From Chara braunii (lineage: Eukaryota; Streptophyta; Charophyceae; Charales; Characeae): DNA of 64,000 nucleotides. The stretch covers positions 2,133,455-2,197,454 of the forward strand of contig BFEA01000095.1 in NCBI GenBank assembly GCA_003427395.1, in the 5' to 3' direction. Below the pieces are notes generated by a model, which was not told where the DNA came from, did no database searches, and worked only from the letters and a program-made list of their open reading frames with translations. How positions within the stretch are numbered: the first letter of the stretch is position 1; each line of letters begins with the position of its first letter. The translations under genes and the position numbers were made by a program. Below, piece by piece: positions 22,861 to 33,860 of this stretch.

Positions 22861-23428
22861 AACCCTTATGATCATGTGCTACCTGTCCCTCGCCTCAGTC
22901 TCGTGGTCGTTTCGTAAGATACGGCGGATAGGCAGGACTAAACAGAAAAAAGGAAAACAAAGAGGTTCGGACGATCAATATGCGTTGGGAGGCGGGGTAT
23001 AAAGGAAACTTCGTTCAAGTGTCATCCACTAAATAACAGTTAAGGGAAGAAAAAGGGAAAGTCGTTGAATCTACCATTTTTCTCGCGCCAGGTTTACGCC
23101 AACCTTGGTGCAAGGACCTGGAAACAAGGACTTTCTAGGTAGCTGAGTCATAACAACGAGGTCCGTTCGATCCATTGTGGGACTTGTCATCCAACAGGGG
23201 AGGGGCCGGTGGGGCTAGCGGGACCCACGTTCGAAAGTGCGCTGAAAGAGCGCATGTATTATGAGCGAGGTCGGGTTATCCAACCGGACCTTTTTACCCC
23301 AGCACCTGCCTCCGCCAATAACACGAGTTTCCCAATCGACACCAACGACTGGTAAGTTGAGGCTTCCAGGTGGTGTGGGCCACTGACCATAGGAGCACCG
23401 TCAAATCCATGTAAGGCAAGATCAATGA
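22861..23428. other. No gene seen
   Basis: GC content rises again. Short open frames on the minus strand lack recognisable domains. Confidence 0.3.
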
Positions 23429-24307
23429 TGTGGCTATCCACTCAAATGAGCGGAGAAACTGACCCGTGGTGCTTGCGGCACGAGACGGGAGAAAGGAAGA
23501 GGCCGACGAAGATCTCACACATGCCCTCGGTGCGGATATAGGCAGTTAGTGAGAAAACAGCCGGCATCAACACTCATACATGCAAGCAGATGTTAGAGAC
23601 CCAATGCAACCAACAGAAAATTCCCACGAGAAATGAAAGTTGAGAAAACATTCTATAAAAAAAATCCTTCATATTTATAAATTTTCATTTTAATGTTCGT
23701 CCAATTCTAAAATTTTCAATTTAATTTGATAAATTTCCGTCTAAATATGAGTTTTCCCTTCCAACAACATCTGTTTGTTCAAGATGGAATGAAAGTCTGG
23801 ATGAGCTTATGAAATGTTTTAATTAAACTTTCATTCTACTACAACAAATATCTTCTAATTTAGATTGGATTAACCTATTTATGACTGAAAATCCTTACTT
23901 AGAATGACAGTCCAATTACAATATTTCATGAACTCATCCAGACTTTCAATCCATCTCTAGCATGTAGTTCAAATAAGAAGGGATACACCATTATTGGAAG
24001 GGAAGTTTTTAAAGAAAACAAAAATTTTTAAAATTGGAATGATATTTTTTAAGATGGAATGAAAATTTGAAATTTAGAATGTAATTTTACTTTTAAATTA
24101 TTTTTTAATTCTAGGAATTTTTTCTATTGCGGCTATCCACTCAAATGAGCGGAGAAACTGACCCGTGGTGCTTGCGGCATGAGAGGGGAGAAAGGAAGAG
24201 GCCAGCGAAGATCTCACACATGCCCTCCGTGCGGATATAGGCAGTTAGTGAGAAAACAGCCGACATCAACACTCACACATGCAAACAGACGTTAGAGACC
24301 CAATGCA
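23429..24307. mobile_element. 180-bp direct repeats flanking a palindromic AT-rich insert
   Basis: 23429-23608 and 24128-24307 are both exactly 180 bases and near-identical (about ten differences). They start TG(T/C)GGCTATCCACTC and end GACCCAATGCA, so they show the TG...CA ends of an LTR. The 519-base interior is AT-rich and folds back on itself: 23783-23850 pairs with 23890-23957 (GAAAGTCTGGATGAG against CTCATCCAGACTTTC), with weaker outer pairing. No primer-binding site or target duplication is evident, so a miniature LTR element (TRIM) and a duplication around a foldback insertion are both possible. Confidence 0.6.
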
Positions 24308-27300
24308 CCCTATAGATGCACTGATGTGCGCAAACACACTAAAAACCAAAACTCAATGGTTTTGCAGTTATGCATCTACAGACTCTTTGACAACGAAGCA
24401 TTCAACATCCATAGACACTCCCGTCCAACATCATGTATGCAACTTAGTGTCCACAGTTAGTTTGAGCATAAACGACGCATGAATAAAGCAACGACGGAGA
24501 AGAAGCGAGTCCCTCGCTATCCGAAAATCTCATAAAGATCTCAACCACCAATCCGATCCGACCGTGAACCAACCATAGCCACCAGACCTTGGCGCTGGCC
24601 ACATGCATGTCTCCACCACCGCTCAGTCCCTACGACTACCTTACCCCAAGTTTACCTCTAGTTCCATCCCACCGTCACTCTACCCATTTCGTGGGTACTC
24701 CGAACTCGTTCGACGTCGTGTTCTTCAGCACAACATAGCAACCAAGATCAAAGAGAGCAAGAAGAGGGGGCTGCGTAAATTTGTAGCGCAGAAGACAGCG
24801 GGGCACCAGTGTGTGATGCGGACAGTGAGGAGTATAGATCAAAAGGACAAAAGAAAGAGGAGGGTTCTTGAAGGATCAAAGAAGGTGGGTCGATTTAAAA
24901 TTTTGTTCAATTGGAGTGGTTGTTCAAGCTGCGCGTACAAGTCCGCTTTTGCAGCATTGATCCGGCCATCTCAACTAACCTCCAATCAATCATGCCAAGG
25001 GGTAACATAAGGATCTGACAAAGAGCTTAGGGAAGGATGAAAGGGTACGCAGAGAGGAACACTTAATCGCACGAAGGGGAGTTGACGCGCTCATGCAGAG
25101 CGTGAAGGGAGTTCGCATGACAAGCAAAAATTCAAAGATGGCTACTCGCACAAAGGAAATTTGAAATACCAAGAACCGAAATTCGTAATTGTTTCTTCAA
25201 CTCCCTGCGCAATCATTAATCGTCTGTGTGGGAGTGATTTAAATAGGGACAAGGGCAATCCCGAAATATTCATTCATTTAATCCTCAAAATTCGAAAATG
25301 GTCCCTGCTTTCCCTGGTCAACTAAGATCCGTGTTTCGAGGCTAACTTCTGTCTTTACTCCGAATAATAAGTGAAGTCGCGAGGTACGGTGCCTTGCTTA
25401 TCACATCCCCGCGTTACATCCACAAAAGACATAAATATGGCGAACACAAGACAAAAAATATGGCGAACACAAGAAAAAAAAAATATGGCGATCACAAGTG
25501 GTGTATCTTTCGGTGTTCTGGGTGAAGATTCGTTTTCGGATTCGGTGAGTTGTGTTGCGGAAAGGATTACACCTGGGGTGCGGCTCTGCCTCACAGGGTT
25601 CGCTTCTCTTTTGAAAGGGGGCCAGTCTTGAGATATCATCATCCACAAGTAATTCATAATTGGGGCAACTAGGGTGCAATCGCGATTTCAGTTTAAAATG
25701 TAGTTCTTGAATCCCTCGAGTACAACACATCCTCACCGAACCCTAAAGCTAGGTTGTATACATTCGCGATTTTCCTCGGTTTGACACAACATTTGAGAAA
25801 TCATGACTATAATGCATTTTCAAACTAAAACTGTGACAACACCGTTGTTTTCCCTCTACAGGGTTAACTAGGGCGCACTTAGGATTTTAGTTTAAAATGC
25901 AGTTCAAACATCCCTCGAATACATGTGACATTCTAAGTTCACGCCCTGTGTTGTCTTTCCATAAGAGTGATTAATTGTGCCGAAGAGGCCCTAGAAGATA
26001 ACACAATGGGATGTGCCAAGGATTTTTGGGAAATTGAGTATGGGGGCTCTGACGAAACCAAAGTCCCCCGTGTGGTTCCGATTTAGTGAGAACTGGTCAT
26101 CGTCGCAAGGGAAGGAAACGAACTCGCGCGATTTTCAAACATCCATTCAATCCAAAAAGTATTGATGAACTTTCTCGCGGGCTACGGACCGTCTTTTAGA
26201 GTGGAACGACGAGGGTACACACGTGGGATCTCGATTTTATATCAGATCTCGACGTCGCTCGTTGCAGAGATCGGAATCTCAGGTGTATGGACAGTATGGC
26301 CTTAGCCTGGTTGCTCGTTCCTTGTGTTCGACTTCGCTAAATGTTCGGTAAAGGAACCCCCTTTTTCGGTACCGCTGTGTGCGGTGACAATTGTTGCACA
26401 AGGTGCTAGGCCAGTGGGATGCTACTGCCGTATATGGGATAACGATCAACTCGTTAAAAGGCAATAACAACGAGTACCAAGGAGAATGAATATCGATAAT
26501 GACAAAATAAGTGCCTACGAATCAAGAGCGCCGTGTCTCGGGTGGAAAATAGTAACGTCCTCCGATCTTGGCGATGACTTCCCGTACGTCCCACTCACCG
26601 ACACGTGTTTTTTCCTCGTTATACGAAAATGGCTGCGATGTGGATGTGGGGAGTCAACATCCAGACAGGCCAGAGCAACCGGTCCACATGGCACAAACAA
26701 GTTCTAAGTACATGAATTTACTCACTCGATTGTTTAATCATAAAAGTAATTAGTTAGGATGCTATAAACTTTGTCGTATTTCATCCATTTGGTGAACTGA
26801 TAAAAAAAAAAGATAAGAGTCCGACGATTTTCGACCTAATCAGAGCAGCAATCATCACAGGAACAACAAACATGCATTCCCATAATCTCGGTGGGGTTTA
26901 GACTGTTTAGCTTAGTCTGCTCAAGCAATACGCACGCATAACAAACCTTACATGCATAAATCTTCCATTGCTCGATGGACACATCAATCGACAAAAAAAA
27001 GAAAGATCGATTAGATCTTTCAGAGCTCACTGTTCCCTTTGAGTTAAAGATGCTCGTTCGTGCGAGATCCGGTTGGATTCAACAGGGGCGAGCGAGATCA
27101 AGAAAATGTTAAGTTATTTCAGCATTCATCAAATAGTCATGAGCAAGGGAACGAGAGAGAGGGAGAGACAAAGACAGAGGCGTTGTTGAATAAAAAAAAG
27201 AAACTGGGAGGGAGAAAGAGAACTTAGGTCACACAGACAATCTTGAAGGAGAGCACCCGACTATTTGCCGTGGACTTATTGAAGAAGAAGAACAAACGAA

Positions 27301-28132
27301 AAATCAAGGCGCACCGGCCTTCTGCTCCTTTATAATGGCCCCTGGCGATCCAAGCACTCGTATGCACGCACTCTTCGCACTTATGTACTGTCGATCCTGA
27401 CCCCCACGTACCGACCTCCAAACCACATCGATTGTCATACCGCTAGTTCAGTTGTTGCACCAACTTGCGTAGATCTTGTAGTTCATCATGGCCAAAAGGT
27501 GCACAGTCACACTTCAGTCAGCTCGTCGGGACTTTAGAAATCGCTACACACATCATCTAGCCAGGACTTTCTTGAAGCTGGTAGATGGGTTGAGAGAGAA
27601 ATTTTCGGGTGCATTTGCGAGTTTTATAATTGCGAAGAGGGGAATAGAAGACGAAAAAGAGTGAAAGTTTTTGAAACTTGGTCGAATCATAAAGGTAGTC
27701 TCTTATTAAGGTGTTAGATCCCAAGTCTTTATGGTTTTCTTTTTTGTTTTCGAACTGGCAATGAAGTTGCTTTGACTGGTGCCCCTCTTGTAGTTAACAC
27801 ATGGATTGCTTCTATTTTTTTTTTTTTTTAATGTTCAACTTCCAATCTTTTTCTATGAATTTCCTTCTTAAGCACGGATTGGGGAAAAAAATTCAACCCT
27901 GTACTACAAGACCCCATATTGGCTATACATCGTCCTTGTATTTATGCAGGATACGTTGCCGGTACTACTGGTTTTTGTTACATGTATCCGAAACTAAAAA
28001 AAAAAAAAACATTGTGCGTGGAATCAATGAAAATGGAAAGCTGAAAGATCATTGTAGAAAAAGCAAGGCAGTGATCTTACGTTCTGTGCTAAGAATTCAC
28101 TTAAAATTTAGGACAATTGAAATAAAATTTTA
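24308..28132. other. Long stretch without a recognisable gene
   Basis: No reading frame with a known domain. Small repeats seen: AATATGGCGAACACAAG three times at 25434-25500 (last copy GCGATCACAAG), and a diverged pair near 25660-25735 and 25862-25932 sharing (C/T)AACTAGGG(T/C)GCA, CAGTTTAAAATG(T/C)AGTTC and CATCCCTCGA-type words. The ORF at 24603-25010 is basic and of mixed composition, without family likeness. Confidence 0.35.
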
Positions 28133-28443
28133 GACTAGGCTAGCAGAGTGGCCCGGGTCCACTTGCCTGCCCGGGCCAAAAGGAAATAAAAAATAAAAAA
28201 TAAAAAATAAAAAATAAAAAATAATTTTTTATTTAAAGTTTTATTTTAAATTTGGTGATGAATTTTAATATGACGGTGAGGCAAAAATTATTCAGTTTAT
28301 TTTCTTGCATAACATAGTGTTTGTTTTCTGATTTTTTGGATTTTTTTTTTCTTTTTTGGCTAGGATGTTTCCTAGTTTTTGCACGACTAGGCTGCAAGAG
28401 AAAATAGGGTGACCGGGCGGCCCAGCTGGTAGCCTAGATTTTT
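28133..28443. mobile_element. Foldback (MITE-like) element with (AAAAAT)n inside
   Basis: Left end ACTAGGCTAGCAGAGTGGCCCGGGT and the reverse complement of the right end ATCTAGGCTACCAGCTGGGC...CCCGGT align over about 30 bases. An AAAAAT microsatellite (28183-28226) lies just inside the left end. No coding capacity, and target duplication uncertain. Confidence 0.45.
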
Positions 28444-28628
28444 AAGCATAATAAAATTATTTTTAAAAAATTATGAATCTGTTTCCTTCAGGCAGATAAA
28501 TATCTGATTTATAAATAAAAATATTGGATATTGTACAATATGCTATGTTACCAATGGTCCGGAAATCGGACGTCTCCCACGATGTAAGAACTGAAAAGTT
28601 GTGAAAACTAGAAAATAGCCAAACCGGG

Positions 28629-28659
<31 letters not shown>

Positions 28660-29862
28660 TGACAGTGCTGTGCCTGCCATAGAGACCCTCCATAAAAGAA
28701 TTCAGAATTTTCTGAACATTTGGTGATAGGGTGTTATTTGGGGTCGGAGGGGGGTACGAGGAATTTTGTTGGGGATAGGGGAGATATAGGTGGGGATTAG
28801 AATCTTTGAAGATTTTTATTTTTTTTCTACTGTCACAAATGAGCCAAAATTCTGGTGGCATACACCTTATGCTATGCAAAAGCCACATTATGTTTTTTAA
28901 AAAAAAACAATTTTTTATTTTTTTTGTTTTTGTTTTGTGCTAGATCGAACATCCCCTGTCCGGTCCGACGTCCGACCAGACGTCCGGTCGAAAATCTAGG
29001 ACGGTCGAGGGGGTTTCTGACGATTGATAAAACAACCTAGACAATATGACAAAAATAAAAATTATAAATGCTTGTATAAACCCATTATGCAAAAGGTACG
29101 TCATTAATGTTTGCAGATCCATCATTCATTGATTTGTGATGTATCTTTCAACCTTCGACTGATTGCTTGCATCGTGTTTCAGGTTTTCTATTGCACTCTC
29201 TTTCTTAGGGTTTTTTTCACCTTTCCCTCACGATACTTGTACACTATAAGTCACTGAGAAATACTTAGGTTGTAGACCTTATTTTTCAAAACAAAGTTGT
29301 TCCGCTGCGTGAAAACCTTTGCTTTTTCCTTTCTGATATTTGCGAAATTTTATACGTTTTGGATATAACATATGTGTTTTGGTTGATTTTATGAATATGA
29401 GACCCAAACCTTGATACCTAAGATTCCATACGGAGTCGATGCTTGTGCCTGAGGATAATCTATTTTATCGGAGAACATATGCAAAGATGTTTGACCATAT
29501 GTCATGCATCTAGTCTTAGCAATCTCTGCAACATTATTTCGACATGAACACTAATACGAATTCCTTTCTCATAATTGCATTTATCAATTTGTTGAAAAAT
29601 AGATCTACAGATTTGACGAAATGATGTTTCCGTTCCAGTTTGTTGACATATTTTTTGTGCAATTAAAGAAACACTTTGATAAACAGAACCTACTTTCAAC
29701 CGCCTACAACTTGTCTTAGCAATCATAGTAGCTTCTATTGCTTGAAAACGTTTTTATTAGCTTCTTGAACTATAAGATTGACCTTTAAAATATCTCATAC
29801 TCGAATAATCGGCAAACCAAGAGTAAATTGTTGTTCATCATAGTAATCTGTGTAGCATCATA
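28444..29862. other. AT-rich, no gene; A31 run
   Basis: Holds an A homopolymer at 28629-28659 and a GC-rich palindromic cluster near 28958-28990 (GGTCCGACGTCCGACCAGACGTCC). No supported coding region. Confidence 0.35.
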
Positions 29863-30190
29863 TTTGGGTTCGGTGACCGAGCGCGAACACTTACAACCGA
29901 ACGCGAACGAGCGCCAAAAGCCTCCGAACGCGAACATTAAAAAAAAAAAAAAACACTAAGAAAAATCTAAAACAAACATATATTATGTAAAATAATAATA
30001 CAAACAAAGTTTGCCTAACAAGTATTCTCAAGTTCGTAACTAAACTCGAGTGAAAAATCAAAAAGAAAAACAAGTTTTTTTTTAATAAATATGTTCGGCC
30101 GAACACATTCGGGAGGCGTTCGGACAAATATCCGAACATTTTCCGACGTGTGGAAAAGCTCCGAACATGTTCGATGTGCTACACATCCAT
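29863..30190. mobile_element. Foldback element with repeated CCGAAC words
   Basis: Both ends carry clusters of GTTCGG or CCGAAC. TGTGTAGCATC at the left is mirrored by GATGTGCTACACA at the right, and an A15 tract after CCGAACGCGAACATT at the left is mirrored by a T9 tract before ATATGTTCGG at the right. The centre is AT-rich. No coding capacity. Confidence 0.5.
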
Positions 30191-30609
30191 CAATTTACTA
30201 AATATTGAACAGGCCTTGAAACTTATTGAATATTCTTTATTTTTTGTAATAATTTGAATTTCATTCAAATTTGAAAAACAACTTCCGTACCCAAACGATC
30301 TTCTGAAACCCCGAGTTTGTGTTGATCTGACCCATCGGATTTCTCTCGGGCTCGTTTTGGGTATCCCTTCTTTTTGCAATCTCCCCGGTGCATGAAATCA
30401 CGAGCCAACCAGACCCTCTCATGTCTGAGACGATGTTTCTTCTTTATTTACCCGCAATTTCCTTTCGGCGATTCATGCATCTACATAGGAGTTTCGTGGC
30501 CCTTAGCGAGCGCGCAGTGGAGCTCGTTCGGCAGATGGAGATTCGAGGATTTACGGGCGCTCTTCTCGTTGACGTGTCGTTTCTTGCAAATGGATGTTCC
30601 AGCACCCGC
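30191..30609. other. Short open frame running into the 824-bp repeat
   Basis: A plus-strand frame from 30388 (107 codons) reads RRFMHLHRSFVALSERAVELVRQME and crosses into the repeat at 30610, where it ends at 30709-30711. No family was recognised. It may be chance or a fragment disrupted by insertion of the repeat. Confidence 0.25.
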
Positions 30610-31433
30610 TGTCGGCCCGAATACCCTTACAAGGGTATTTGGGAACATTTGTTGCAGCTCGCAGAAAGTACGCGCCTGACGATATCTGAGGGCGCGTCCC
30701 ATTTGTATTGATTAGAAAGTGTGTGGGCGTGCACTTCGTGGGCACGCGTTAGCCTGACCAAGTCTGGGTCGAGGAGGACCATGAGACGCCGATAGGACAG
30801 GTCAGAGCTAAGGTAGATTTTTTGAGGCGGTCGCAGACTCACACGCGCGGTCGGAATGTCCGACGGCATAAAGATTAACCAGATAAGGCAGTGCCGGAGA
30901 GGAAAGCGTTGTCTGACTTATGGGGGACTGGCGGTCCTGGGCCGCACCACGTGAAATGTTGCTGGCGCTAGGTTGATCATGCGCCGCCGGCAGCAGAAGC
31001 CATGGCGGACTTTAGCTAGGATGGCGTGGGCTGGGGCGGAGTGAGTAGAAGTCAGGGCGTTTTTTGGCCTAAAGGTGGTAGGACGGGCAATTTCTCGACG
31101 AATATTAAGGAGTGGGAGAGCCCGGCCATAGCCGCAACGTGATGCGGCAACATGCGCAACAAGCCTAGCGAGGCCGTGCCCTCCAAAGTTAGGCTTGGGT
31201 GCCTGCGGGTCCTTTGACGCAAGCGGTAAGTAAGAGGAACGACCTGAGATACTGTTTGCAGGCCTGGACAGGCTGCCCTTACTCTTTATGAGGAGGGCTT
31301 AGCCTACTACTACTAGGTTGGGGCTTAGCCCTATAGGTTATGTCATTGAGCTATGACCAGGCGAATCCCGGGATCGAGGCCAGAGCGGAGCAGTGGGAGC
31401 GGCGGAGGAGCAACATGGAGGAAGCTGAGGGGT
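30610..31433 (+). repeat. 824-bp LTR-like repeat, copy 1
   Basis: Same length as 50442-51265 with scattered substitutions and no net indel. Starts TGTCGGCCCG, immediately followed by a hairpin AATACCCTTACAAGGGTATT, and ends with GAGGAAGCTGAGGGGT. The TG start fits an LTR. Copy 2 lies directly upstream of the coding region that leads into element C, so this copy looks like a detached LTR-plus-leader fragment. Confidence 0.75.
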
Positions 31434-31734
31434 TGAGGGGACACATGTGTGGGACTATCCCTTTTGGTTTTGCAGGAGGAAGTTCTGCTGCGGGCCCGTG
31501 AGGGTAGGACCAGGTACCAATGGTCCCCCTCCCCCGTCGGTTTTTTCTTGTTCAAATTTTTAGCTTTTATTTTTTCTCCTTTTTTAATTTTTCTGAGTTC
31601 AATTTTTTATTTCTTATCTATCTCTTTTCGAGTTGGGTGAAACCCGACACCGGGGCCGGGATCTGCAGCGAGACCCGGCTGCTTAGTTCTATGGAGACAG
31701 CACGGGCGACCGGGGCACTACTTTCGAGGCCGTG

Positions 31735-31812
31735 GCCCTTCGGAACATCTGTAAAAATTGGAACCACACGGGGAAGATTAGCATGGCCCCTGCGCAAGGA
31801 TGACACGAAAGG
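31735..31812 (+). pseudogene. U6: U6 snRNA-derived copy
   Basis: GCCCTTCGGAACATCTG, AAAAATTGGAAC, AAGATTAGCATGGCCCC and TGCGCAAGGATGACACG follow U6 in order. The AGC triad and internal stem-loop segment are exact. The ACAGAGA box is changed (ACACGGGGAAG), the first stem no longer pairs well, the 3' end leaves U6 after ACACGA, and there is no T-run terminator or upstream TATA box. Most likely a pseudogene. Confidence 0.8.
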
Positions 31813-31983
31813 GCTGGGACCAGTCCCTTTCTCTGGCAGCTAGAGGTATAAGCAGCTGCTATAAGAAACGGCGCAGCCGGCAGATGAGCCTGCGCTGAGG
31901 CTGTAATCTGAGTTGCTTGGGGAGAGAGGGAGATGGTGAGGCGCTGTAGTACAGCGCTGGTCGGTGAGGAGCTAAAGGAGAAG

Positions 31984-32004
31984 CAAGGGGCGAGGCGTGT
32001 GTGC

Positions 32005-32056
<52 letters not shown>
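31984..32056. repeat. (GA)n microsatellite
   Basis: More than 20 GA units leading directly into the adapter-like sequence and the gap. Minus-strand serine/leucine open frames over it are low-complexity artefacts. Confidence 0.95.
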
Positions 32057-32059
<3 letters not shown>

Positions 32060-32087
32060 TATACACATCTAGATGTGTATAAGAGAC
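32057..32087. other. Nextera mate-pair junction adapter left in assembly
   Basis: TCTTATACACATCT is followed head-to-head by AGATGTGTATAAGAGAC, a 31-base exact match to the core of the Tn5 mosaic-end junction used in Nextera mate-pair libraries. It sits between a GA repeat and a run of N, as expected when an untrimmed read was used at a gap edge. It is not genomic. Confidence 0.92.
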
Positions 32088-32091
32088 TGGA

Positions 32092-32316
32092 NNNNNNNNN
32101 NNNNNNNNNNNNNNNNNNNNNNNNNNNNNNNNNNNNNNNNNNNNNNNNNNNNNNNNNNNNNNNNNNNNNNNNNNNNNNNNNNNNNNNNNNNNNNNNNNNN
32201 NNNNNNNNNNNNNNNNNNNNNNNNNNNNNNNNNNNNNNNNNNNNNNNNNNNNNNNNNNNNNNNNNNNNNNNNNNNNNNNNNNNNNNNNNNNNNNNNNNNN
32301 NNNNNNNNNNNNNNNN
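32092..32316. other. Assembly gap (225 N)
   Basis: Run of 225 N. Any translation crossing it is meaningless. Confidence 1.
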
Positions 32317-32960
32317 CTCGTTCCTGAACGGAATCGAGCGAACCAAGAGTCGAATCTGGGGGTTTTGGGCCGGGCGAAGCCAATGGTGAAGGTAGATTTA
32401 GTGTTGGGTGGANGGCCTNAGTAGTATCAACAATATGAGCTGCGCGGTGGCTATGGAGAGAAGGNGGGAGAGCAGCNAGGAGAGNGGAGCTCGGTGAAGN
32501 GTGGAGGGAAGAAGCGCGTGACAGCGAGGGAGATCATGATCACACTTACCTAGTTGCTCATGCTCACACACCCTGTCGTATGAATCAGGCCGGGGTTGTG
32601 GCCAAGGTGCCAACCAGCAACAGGAAAAGAGAAGCAGAGAACAGGCTGTACCTGGATAGGGAACAGCGCCGGGTGCAGACGAAGGTGGAGGGGGAGGTGG
32701 CGGAAAGCAGCCAGGCGGAGCACTGGCGCTAGGCAGGCCTGCCAAAGCAGTGGGCGCGGGCTGATAGATGTACCTGGATGTCGTCTCACGCCAGATGCAT
32801 TCATAGGCAAGAAAAACAGAGATGGCGGGGGCGGGGGTAGTAGAAACGGAAAGATAGCCATCTCACTTGCTCCGTTGTGGAATCAAGCGAAAGAAGAGTG
32901 GATATATGGGTTTTTGGTATGGGCGAAACCAAATCTGCAGACAGACACGAAGGAAAGTTA
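32317..32960. repeat. Diverged duplication, period about 550 bp
   Basis: GGAATCGAGCGAACCAAGAG near 32330 and GGAATCAAGCGAAAGAAGAG near 32878 begin matched stretches of about 65 bases (both continue GGG(G/T)TTTTGG(G/T) and GGGCGAA(G/A)CCAA). The DNA between holds scattered single N positions and no recognised gene. Confidence 0.6.
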
Positions 32961-33506
32961 GTAGGAGGAGAGGAAAAAGGGAAGAACAGTGCGCTGAAGG
33001 TACAGGAGACCAGATATGGTGGGGAAGAGAAACGCCTATCTCGTCCGTTTCTTGACGAAAACGGACGAGTGAAGGCGCGTTTCGGGGGTTTTCACACGTT
33101 GCGAGGGAGATGGCAGGGCTATTCTTCGTGTTGGGATCATGGTTTGGCCAGTGTGAATAGTGGAAGCAGCGCTGAGTGTAAATGAAAGTTAGAACGGGAT
33201 GAAATTCGTCAGTGTACCTTCCCATGTGTCCGTCGGGCAGCCCTTCCTCCTCATGATTATTAGTCTGATTTTGAGGCTGCCTGCGCTTGGCATAGAGGTC
33301 TTCTGCAGGCAACAGCATCATCGCCCGGGCCCGCTGCCCACGACCCTCTTGTAACCAGCACTGTATGTGCCTGTGCGCTGGCGGTAGAGTCATTCACAAT
33401 TTGCATACTTGGCAATAGCAGAGCCGGGTGAAGGACTTCGTTGTATGAGGAGTTTGGGTGGGACGGCTCAACTAGTGAAAGGTAGCGTAGGTGTCCAAAG
33501 CTGAGC

Positions 33507-33538
<32 letters not shown>

Positions 33539-33860
33539 GGATCTCTGATCCGAGCCGGAAGAGCCGGTGCAATAGGCTAGTGTGAAAAGGTTGCACCACC
33601 TCACGGAATAGAGCAACAGAGTTACCCGACTATTCTAGAAGTTGCATTCGATTGTTGTTATGAGTCCAGTCCTTTGGGATAGACAGAGCATTGGATAAGG
33701 TGGTGAGCCGTCTGTCTGATCTAGGTGGACAGGCCCGGTTGGGCACTTGATCTTTGTCGCCAACAAGACAGGGTTGCTGGCGGAGCTATGGCTGGGTACC
33801 GCATGTTGGCCATTGTCGTTATGGTGGGCCACGAATAGTACTGCTGACTAACATAGTACG
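32961..33860. other. No gene seen; A24-G10 run
   Basis: A homopolymer at 33507-33530 directly followed by G10 at 33531-33540. No coding region with family likeness. Confidence 0.4.

Noticed and set aside
24603-25010. 135-codon open frame as a host gene
   Set aside because: Basic, uneven composition with no domain, no supporting neighbours and no splice context.
31735-31812. Active U6 snRNA gene
   Set aside because: Changed ACAGAGA box, weak 5' stem, divergent 3' end, no TATA/USE upstream and no T-run terminator.
31689-32389. Open frames across the GA repeat, adapter and gap
   Set aside because: They consist of Ser-Leu repeats, adapter translation and N. None can be a gene.
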